64,000 nt of DNA. Origin: Sternotherus odoratus (Eukaryota > Chordata > Testudines > Kinosternidae). Under the pieces are notes generated by a model. That model did no database searches. It had not been told where the DNA came from and saw only the letters and a program-made list of their open reading frames with translations. Made by a program: the position numbers and the translations under genes. The DNA lies in the NCBI GenBank assembly GCA_032164245.1, contig JAVMKO010000003.1:65976390-66040389 (forward strand), written 5' to 3'. This document shows positions 56,430 through 64,000 of this stretch, one piece after another (positions within the stretch are counted from its first letter, which is position 1; each line of letters begins with the position of its first letter).

Positions 56430-58920
56430 AATATGTCACTCATACATGTGCACACTGAGTGCTTGCCTAAATGATGTGATTCCTGAATGTGAATGGTTGT
56501 ATTGACATAAAATGCAGTGCACGACGGTACCTCAGTGTGCCCAGAGCCACCGTCCACCCTAATTCTTGGGATGCCTCCAGTTCACCCAGGGATTTCTGAG
56601 ACTATTTCTATCATGCCCCTTTCTCCATCCCATAATGCCTAGTTTGACAGATATGACAGTATCTTGCAATATCATGAGCAAAGCTTATGGGATTGAGTTA
56701 AACCTTATTGAATTGCATTTAATAACTTGGGGTCAATCGTATTAAAAATGCAATGTTTATTTACTGTTCTGGGATTGTATAGAATTTCCTTTAGCAGGAA
56801 GACAGGATTAATGCAATCTCTGGGAGATGTGTGGCGTTTCAAAGGACTTTTTGGGACAATGTGTTTGAAGTGGATTTCTTGGGAATTACTTGTGGTGAGG
56901 GAAATGCAAATGACCCACACTGAATCCCTCCCTTTGAAGCTATACCATGAGGAAAGAAACTGATTGTCTATTGATTACCTGCGCCAGAAATCTCCAGTTC
57001 TAAGATCTCCAAACCGTATAACAGAGGGACTAAAGTTTCATGATGTCCTAGTTTTGAGCTAGGGCTGTTATGAACTAATGTCCACAAATGAGACCCTTTT
57101 GGGGATTTGAATGACTCAGCTGCCAGAGATAGTTGGGGTAATCTCTAGTAAGCTTATTACTGTGCATGTAAGTTTACTTTATTGTTTTTAATGTTTTGTC
57201 TATAATGCTTTTACCTTAATAAAATGGGCTTTCATAGGCAGTGATGTGTGGTAACTTATAAATGTTGGCAGTTACACATTGGGAAGGAGCAAAACAGTCT
57301 TGCCTCTGCCAGCTGTCTTATGCTGGACATAAGACAATAAAGGCCTGGAAATAGCCCAGTCAAGAGGGAGAAAGACTTGGGTTTCCACCCAAATCAGGCA
57401 ACAGCTGGAGAGCCAGAAGCCTGCGCGTGGGTTCCCTTGCTGGCCCACTAGGGAAATACAGATGCAGTTTCTCTGAACTATGACACCTATTCCATCCCAT
57501 AGTACTGGAACAGTGTTTTAAATCTCCCACAGTCCTGCATGCCATTTTAGGTTTCTCTTATCTCTCTGGCAGAAGCATGGACGCTACACAGCTCAGCGGA
57601 ATTCTCATGAAAGCTGCTAGTACAAGATGCATGATTCTCCTGTGTTTGCAGAGCTTGAATGAATACTGCTACACCTGGGAGTGTAATGAGGAAGATGCAG
57701 AGATGTTTGGGCTCAATAACGCCATGCTGATTGGACACGGTGGGGGGAAAAATGCCTGGTTGCTTACAGGCATTCACAGAGAAGCACCTCATGGTGTATC
57801 ACTGCTTTGCCACCTAAGAAACAAGCACTGACTAATGGGATTTCATCATAACACAGATGTAGGATGATGAGTGGTGGCTTCAGAACTTTTGGGTGCAAAA
57901 GCCTTTGCTCCTGAAGGTGTGTGCTGAGCTTGCCCCAGCTGTCCTGTGCTGGGATGCCAAAATGCGAGCATCACTGACAGAGAAATGTGTGGCACTCACA
58001 CTCTGTAAACATGCAACACCAAATTGCTACTGGTCAGTGGACAATCATTTTGGGGTTGGACAATCCACAGCGGGGGGCCAGCATCACACAAGTGTGCAAG
58101 GCCATTAATCATCTGCTGCTACACAGGATTATGATAGTTGGTAACATGCATGAAATACTGGATGCTTTTGCTGCAATGAGTTTCTTGAACTGCAGTAGGA
58201 CAATACACAGCACACACATCCCTGTTCTGGCACTGGTCAGTGTCACTACTGAGTCTATTAACAGAAAGGGTTACTTTTCAATGGTTATGCAAGGTGGATC
58301 CCCATACACTGGCCACTCTACAGCACCAACGAAAGATTCAGCGACTGGTTCAGCAGGACCGAAATGCCAGTTGAATGTGCTTTTGGTAGATTGAGGTGGA
58401 GATGGAGATGTTTGCTCACTAGACTGGATTTCAGCAAGGCATTGTTATTGCTGCGTGTTGTTTACTGAACAATGTCTGTGAAGTAAAGGGAGAAAAGTCA
58501 TCCTGTGGTAGAGGTTTGTGGTGGATCTGCTGTCTGCTGAATTTGAATGGCCAAACATGTGAACTGTTAGAAGAGCTCGCCACAAAGCTGTGTCACTGAG
58601 GAGGTTTAAAAGACCATTTTAGTAGTCTGGAACAGTAGTGTTGTCTGAACATTTTATGAAACAATGTTCAGGAATGGGTAACTCTCTCCCATTTTGGAAT
58701 CTGTAATGCTTAGTGTAAATTACTTAAAAGAGGGAGGGGGGCACGGATTGTGTCACTATGAATTCAGTAATGCTTGGTGAACATTGTTTATTATGAAGGG
58801 TTGTTGCCTCCAGGTATAATGTCTGTAATGATTTGTTTAAATTTATGAATATGGGTTGTTTATTGCTTATAATAATAAAGTTATACAGAGTTTTCAAAAA
58901 TTGAACTTTACCTTTGTTGA
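56430..58920 (+). mobile_element. Decayed PIF/Harbinger transposon, copy 3
   Basis: At 57577 a frame starts MDATQLSG, as in the accessory ORF of related turtle Harbingers. At 57900-58130 the transposase reads CAELAPAVLCWDAKMRASL, then a helix-turn-helix-like NHFGVGQST. At 58150-58300 is CSRTIHSTHIPVLAL, where the first catalytic Asp of the usual AIDGTHI motif is His, followed by INRKGYFSMV. The middle of the catalytic domain (second Asp region) is deleted, and the sequence resumes near 58380 in the Glu region. The 3' flank has an AATAAA near 58871. It cannot be active. The left boundary is a guess. Confidence 0.72.
56670..57485. mobile_element. Possible LTR-like insertion in Harbinger copy 3
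   Basis: This block separates Harbinger-like sequence on its left (CATCCCATAATGCC) from Harbinger ORF sequence on its right. It contains CCTTAATAAAATGGGC and two CAATAAAGGCCTGG-like polyadenylation-type signals and ends CTATGACA. A near-duplicate word TCCATCCCATA occurs on both sides. I could not define its start or target duplication, so an LTR is only one reading. Confidence 0.3.
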
Positions 58921-58992
58921 CTGTTTGCAAACAATAATGTGCAAAAAACTCAGTAAAAACAATATAGCAAAAGTGTAACAGGGATGAAAGCC

Positions 58993-59665
58993 AATGAGCC
59001 TCTGATGGTGTGGATGGTGTGATTAGATCCTATGACCACACCATCAGAGGCTCATTCACCTGCACATCGACCACTGTGATATGTGCCAGCAATGCCCCTC
59101 TGCTATGTACATTGGCCAAACCGGCCAGTCTTTACGCAAAAGAATAAATGGACACAAATCTGACATCAGGAATCATAAAATTCAAAAACCAGTAGGAGAA
59201 CACTTCAATCTTCCTGGCCATTTCACTAAAGACTTGATGGTGTCAATTTTAAAACTTCCAAAACAGACTCCAACGAGAAACTGAAGAACTGGAATTAATT
59301 TTCAAATTAGACGCAATAAACCGAGGGCTAAATAGAACTTGTGAATGATTTTCTCATTACACTAATTGATTGCATTTCCCTAGTTAATTTACCTTCAGTA
59401 GTTATCTCCTGTCAGACACACATCCATTTCAAAATGTATTTTTTTCTCCTGCTGATAATGGCCCATCCAAATTAAACAGCCTCTTAGAATTGGTATGCTA
59501 ACGTACAACCTTTTTTTTTTTTTATTCTTCTCTCTGTGTATATAAATACATCTTACTTCTGTTCCATTCTGTGCATCTGATGAAATTGACGATAGCCTAC
59601 GAAAGCTTATGCTGAAATAAACTGGTTAGTCTCTAAGGTACTACAAAGTCTTCCTTGTCTTATCC
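58993..59665 (+). mobile_element. Penelope-like element, GIY-YIG endonuclease fragment
   Basis: At 59081-59284 the frame reads CQQCPSAMYIGQTGQSLRKR, then INGHKSDIRNHKIQKPVGEH and FNLPGHF. This is the GIY-YIG endonuclease domain (here MYIG followed by R and H residues) found at the C-terminus of Penelope-like elements. A long 3' untranslated stretch follows, ending in the family tail GCTGAAATAAACTGGTTAGT. At the 5' end a perfect 21-bp inverted repeat (58993-59013 and 59036-59056) marks a short inverted segment. The reverse transcriptase part is missing. Confidence 0.9.
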
Positions 59666-60193
59666 AAGTATGTAGGGCCCTTTCCTGGTACTAAGTATAT
59701 CTTCAGAAGCCCTCACTGAACATAGAGTCAGACACCTTAATTCTGCTACTGAAGTGAATAGAGATATCATTCACCAGTCACAAATTTTTGTGAAGACAAA
59801 TTCTGCTTTCATCCCCAAAAGTTAATCTTGGACTTTCTGAGAGTCCAAGCAATTATGCTTCCTTCCTTTCACCCAGAACAGTTTTTTTTCCTCAGACTTT
59901 CCAGAGATTTCCAGAAAGCCTTTGACAAGGTCCCTCACCAAAGGCTCTTATGTAAATTAAGTTGCCATGGGATAAGAGGGAAGATCCTTTCATGGATTGA
60001 GAACTGGTTAAAAGACAGGGAACAAAGAGTAGGAATAAATGATACATTTTCAGAATGGAGAGGGGTAACTAGTGGTGTTCCCCAAGGGTCAGTCCTAGGA
60101 CCAATCCTATTCAACTTATTCATAAATGATTTGGAGGAAGGGGTAAACAGTGATGTGGCAAAGTTTGCAGATGATACTAAACTGCTCAAAATA

Positions 60194-60494
60194 CAGTAGA
60201 CTCTCGATTATCCAGGATGATGCGGGAAAAAATTAATTCTTGTTAATAAATCCCGGATAATCACCATCCATAGGAAATATGGGGAGGGGGGTTGGTTCAC
60301 CAGCCACCCTGTGCTGGGGGGAGGGGGTGTTGGTTCACTAGCTGCCTTGCGCCCTGGTGGGGGTGGGGTGGTTGTGTGTGCTTGGGGCGGCAGCAAAGCC
60401 AGAGCCAGACCTGAGAGTTGCACATATTTTTTTTTGACATCCTGGTTAATCCACATCCTGGTTAATCCAATCCTGGATAATTGGGAGTCTACTG
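60194..60494. mobile_element. Tigger-like (Tc1/mariner) MITE in CR1
   Basis: The termini are CAGTAGACTCTCGATTATCC and, inverted, CAGTAGACTCCCAATTATCC. TA lies on each side (60192-60193 and 60495-60496). It is 301 bp and non-coding. Confidence 0.95.
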
Positions 60495-60601
60495 TAGTTA
60501 AGACCCAAACAGACTGTGAAGAACTTCAAAAAGATCTCACAAAACTAAGTGCTTGGGCAACAAAATGGCAAATGAAATTTAATGTGGATAAATGTAAAGT
60601 A

Positions 60602-61183
60602 CCGTATTTTTCGCCCTATAAGACGCACTTTTTCTTCCCCAAAACGGGGGGGGGGGGAAGTTGGTGCATCTTATATGGCGAATATACTGCCTGCGACTCC
60701 CCCGCCCACGTAAAAAAGCCGGGCGGGGGAGTCGCAGGCAGTAAAAAAGCAGAGGGGAGGGGGGACCGGGGCGCTCCCGGCAGCCCGCCTGCAGTAAAAA
60801 AAAAAAAAAAAAAAAAAACGCGCGTGCGCCCCGGTTCCCCCCTCCCCGCCGCGGGCGGGCTGCCGGGGGCGCTCCCGGCAGCCTGCCCGCGGCGGGGAGG
60901 GGGGAGGGGCGGCGGCGCAGACGGCGGGGGGGGGGGGGTAGGCGGACCCGGCAGCGCGGCGGGGACCGGGGGGGGGGGCAGGTGGATCCGGCAGTGCGGC
61001 AGGGATGGGGGGGGTGCAGCTGCGGGGACTAGGGCAGGGGTGCAGCCGGCAGGGGGGGGGGGGTCGGCGCTTTTAAAAAAATCTGCGGCGGAGGGGGTTC
61101 AGAATATTTTTTTTCTAGATTTTGCTCCTTTAAAATTAGGTGCGTCTTATATGCCGGAGCGTCTTATATGGCGAAAAATACGG
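60602..61183. mobile_element. TA-target MITE with CCGTATTTTTCGCC ends, in CR1
   Basis: It begins CCGTATTTTTCGCCCTATAA and ends TATATGGCGAAAAATACGG, with TA on each side (60600-60601 and 61184-61185). CR1 sequence reads through when it is removed. The GC-rich middle contains several inverted blocks (GACTCCCCCGCCC with its inverse, and GGCGCTCCCGGCAGCC repeated) and a 24-nt A run. The TA duplication suggests Tc1/mariner, but the exact family is unknown to me. Confidence 0.88.
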
Positions 61184-62055
61184 TAATGCACATTGGAAAA
61201 AATAACCCCAACTATACATACAATATGATGGGGGCTAATTTAGCTACAACTAATCAGGAAAAAGATCTTGGAGTCATCGTGGATAGTTCTCTAAAGACGT
61301 CCATGCAGTGTGCAGCGGCAGTCAAAAAAGCAAACAGGATATTAGGAATCATTAAAAAAGGGATAGAGAATAAGATGGAGAATATCTTATTGCCCTTATA
61401 CAAATCCATGGTATGCCCACATCTTGAATACTGTGTACAAATGTGGTCGTCTCATCTCAAAAAGGATATATTGGCATTGGAAAAGATTCAGAGAAGGACA
61501 ACCAAAATGATTAGGGTTTGGAACAGGTCCCATATGAGGAGAGATTAAAGAGGCCAGGACTTTTTAGCTTGGAAAAGAGGAGACTAAGGGGGGATATGAT
61601 AGAGGTATGTAAAATGAGTGGTAAGGAGAAAGTGAATAAGGAAAAGTTATTTACTTGTTCCCATAAATTCATGAAGGTTAAGTCCATTAATGGCTATTAG
61701 CCAGGATGGGTAAGAAATGGTGTCCCTAGCCTCTGTTTGTCAGAGGGGGGTGATGGACAGCAGGAGACAGATCACTTGATCATTACCTGTTAGGTTCACT
61801 CACTCTGGGGCACCTGGCATTGGCCACTGTCAGTAGACAGGATACTGGGCTAGATGGATCATTGGTCTGACCCAGTACAGCTTTTCTTATGTTCTTATGA
61901 TAACTCCTGGATTGAGAATCAAACACAGGTATCTTGGCAAAAGGTTGAAATTCAATGACGTTACAAGCAACTGAGACAGACCATTTAGAATGGAAACATT
62001 TGTGCAACAATACCCTCACTTTTGCGTTGACCTGTTTGCATTTCCTGATTTTTAT

Positions 62056-62098
62056 TTGTGTGTGTGTGTTTGTGTGTGTGTGAGAGAGAGAGAGAGAG
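62056..62098. repeat. (TG)n(AG)n compound microsatellite
   Basis: A GT run broken by one TT passes directly into an AG run, followed by T and A runs. Confidence 0.95.
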
Positions 62099-62429
62099 GG
62101 TTTTTTTAAAAAATGTGGAACCTGAATTTTTTCAAAATGCAGATTTTTTTTCTATTTACTAATAAATATTACATCTTTTGCCTGGTAAAAAATGAAGAAT
62201 GACTGGGTGTGTGGTCAATAATCCTAAATTTACGCTAGAGAAATCCCTTTCTTTTCAAAAAGAAATTTGTAGATCTGTATTGTCGTACAAATATTCTTTG
62301 TTGTTGTTGTTCCTTAGCTGTACAACTCTGAGATTCAACAACTATATTGAGAGAGAGCCTTTTTAAAAAAAATGCACACAGGAAAAAGTCATCAATTACA
62401 TTACCTTGCTATATGTTCAAAGCCCAAGC

Positions 62430-63445
62430 AGACAGTTGCAGGCAGTTCTATTACAGGTTTGGTTGATAAAGGTAATAGTGTTGATGTAATATACGTAGAC
62501 TTTCGTAAGGTATTTTACTTGGTACTTGATTAAAAAAAATATAAAATTAATATGACACATGCTCAATGGATTAAAAGCTGGCTAAATGATAGGTCTCAAA
62601 ATGTAATAGTAAAGGGGGGATCATCATCAAATGGGTTTTCTATTTGGGGTACGGCAGGAATTGGTTGTTGGCCCTACATCTATTTAACATTTTTACTAAT
62701 GACCTGGAAGAAAACATTGCTAAAAAGGTTTGAAGGGAGAGTGGTAAATAATGAAGAGGACACATCATTGATACAGAGCAAGCTGGATTGCTTGGTAAAC
62801 TGGGCACAAGCTAACAATGTGTGTTTTAATATGAATAATTGTTTGTGTACATTTTGGAACAAAGAATGTAGACCATACTGTTACAAAGGGGACTCTGTCC
62901 TGAGAAGCAGTGACTCTGAATAAGATTCAGCGGTCATGGTGGATAATCAACTGAACATGAGCTCCCATAGGATGCTAGGCTAACACAATCCTTGGATGAA
63001 TAAACTGGAGAAGAGAGGTTATTTTAGCTCTGTATTGGGCACTGATGCAACAGCTGCTGGAATACTGTGTCCAGTTCTGGTGTTCACAATTCAAGGAGGA
63101 TATTGGTAGATTCAAGACAATTCAGAGAAGACCCAGGAAAAATTATTAAAGGATTGGAAAACATGTCCTATGATGATAGACTCAAGGAACTCTATTTATT
63201 TAATGTAACAAAGAGAAGGTTAAGGGGGCCCTTAATTACAGTCGGTAATTACATGGGGAACAAACATTTAATAATGGACTCTTCAATCTATCAGAGAAAA
63301 GTATGACATGTTAAATCGAGATTGGATGTTTTTCTAAAAGATGTGCTCTAGGAATTATTTTGGGGACATTCTAAGGCCTGTGATATCCAGAGGTCAGACT
63401 AGATGATTACAGGAGTCACTTCTGGCCTTGGAATCTATTAGTCTA
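62430..63445 (+). mobile_element. Old CR1 LINE remnant, plus strand
   Basis: Fragments in CR1 order: VDVIYVDFRKVF near 62480, MTHAQWIKSWLNDRSQNVIV near 62560, then the CR1-like pattern LVNWAQANNVCFNMNN, and MSYDDRLKELYLFNVTKRRL near 63180. The RT catalytic box is lost. The end near 63445 has TCTATTAGTCTATTAG, a degenerate terminal repeat. It is much more diverged than the CR1 at 59.9 kb, so clearly older. Confidence 0.8.
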
Positions 63446-64000
63446 TTAGCGGAACTGTTCAGAACACCGGAAACCTTGTTGCAACTACAGATTAAATTAA
63501 TAAAATTTGGGGGCATTCTATTAATATAGCTCTCTAAATTAAATCTGTAAGTGGTTCCATTCTAGTTAGACTTGCATATTTGTTGAAAATATTGCTACTA
63601 AAAAGGCATGTTATTCTGAGACATGCATCTTGCTGTTTTTGGTCATGTATTATGTTTTTGTATGCCCATTAATGAATGTTTTTGCTACGGAAGCTACTGC
63701 TTCTTTAAAATGTAGCACTGTATTTTGAAATATGCTCCAGATTCAAGTTGTTCAGCAATTACACAACTCCAAATGAGACCACAGGGTTGTAATTTTAATT
63801 TTCCTCTGTTCTTACTTAGCTTTTATTGTTTTGTGAAATTGCAGCATTTAAAATAACCAAACAAGTACCCTTGCGAAATATTGCAGTGGATGTCAGTCCA
63901 GTCTCATAAGCTGGTCTGACTTTTGTTCAGTTCTCTACTTTAGAAACTGATTTCTGTTTGGAATTATGTCTAAACTTGTAAATGTTTCTGCTCACTTACT

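Larger units (their letters stand above)
59897..61905 (+). mobile_element. CR1 LINE, plus strand, with two TA-target insertions
   Basis: The RT is well preserved at 59900-60190: [40 protein letters not shown] and FADDTKL. It then continues after insertions at 60496-60600 ([20 protein letters not shown]) and 61184-61700 (HIGKNNPNYTYNMMGANLAT, LEYCVQMWSSHLKKDILALE). The 3' end near 61905 carries the TTCTTATGTTCTTATG terminal repeat. It is 5'-truncated inside the RT. The nested elements are at 60194-60494 and 60602-61183. Confidence 0.95.
44508..64000 (+). other. AFG1L: AFG1L intron 2 (runs off right edge)
   Basis: No exon with the GDVGTGKT-type Walker A motif or other AFG1L core sequence was found on the plus strand to the right, so the window is read as ending within this intron. 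Stretches 44508-45879, 53111-54960, 55038-56400 and 63446-64000 are AT-rich and show nothing I can classify. Confidence 0.75.

Noticed and set aside
60311..61186. 291-codon plus-strand frame
   Set aside because: It joins two unrelated MITEs and a short piece of CR1; the Gly-rich part is GC-rich MITE sequence. Not a gene.
49480..61700. CR1 reverse transcriptase frames as host genes
   Set aside because: Repeated, truncated LINE sequence in several orientations, with family-typical 3' ends.
44508..64000. AFG1L exon 3 with the Walker A motif
   Set aside because: No plus-strand GDVGTGKT-like coding segment was seen. The KMVMKITK peptide near 44795 is an isolated chance match.

Overview
This is vertebrate nuclear DNA, very probably from a cryptodiran turtle. 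Three things point there: split coding exons with consensus splice sites, CpG-island promoters, and a repeat load of CR1 LINEs, Penelope-like elements, hAT and PIF/Harbinger transposons and solo LTRs, together with a tRNA-headed, CR1-tailed SINE of the tortoise Pol III type. Sequence alone does not fix the species.

Two host genes are recognised, transcribed away from each other. SNX3 (minus strand) has its first coding exon at 14961-15122, inside a CpG island, and its first intron fills 1-14960. AFG1L/LACE1 (plus strand) has its first coding exon at 26990-27074 and its second at 44284-44507. Its first intron is 17.2 kb, and the next intron runs off the right edge. About 11.9 kb separates the two start codons. 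I recall the same divergent pair next to each other on human 6q21. No SNX3 exon 2 or AFG1L exon 3 was found, so they presumably lie outside the window.

Layout. 1-14.4 kb: SNX3 intron with a few MITEs and a hairpin-bearing tandem duplication. 14.4-15.4 kb: SNX3 promoter. 15.8-19.0 kb: a minus-strand CR1 holding three insertions. 22.2-24.8 kb: a decayed PIF/Harbinger copy holding a SINE, a Penelope hairpin and a MITE. 25-26 kb: a Penelope-like inverted dimer. 26.7-27.5 kb: AFG1L promoter. 28.6-37.4 kb: hAT MITEs, a solo LTR, an L2-type LINE split by CR1, and a second Harbinger copy. 38.0-41.6 kb: an inverted dimer of a hAT transposon with insertions nested up to four deep. 45.9-48.5 kb: an RTE-type LINE. 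48.8-52.1 kb: CR1 pieces and a solo LTR that itself carries a hAT MITE. 56.4-58.9 kb: a third Harbinger copy. 59.0-63.4 kb: a Penelope-like GIY-YIG fragment and two CR1 copies.

Nothing here looks like a working new system: every transposon protein region is broken. The most notable pattern is that all five Penelope-like insertions carry an inverted 5' segment. Four of them are flanked by 10-13 bp target duplications, which suggests the inverted structures inserted as units. One hAT copy is also a head-to-head inverted dimer. Both host promoters contain a divergent pair of ACTACA-TCCC type motifs.
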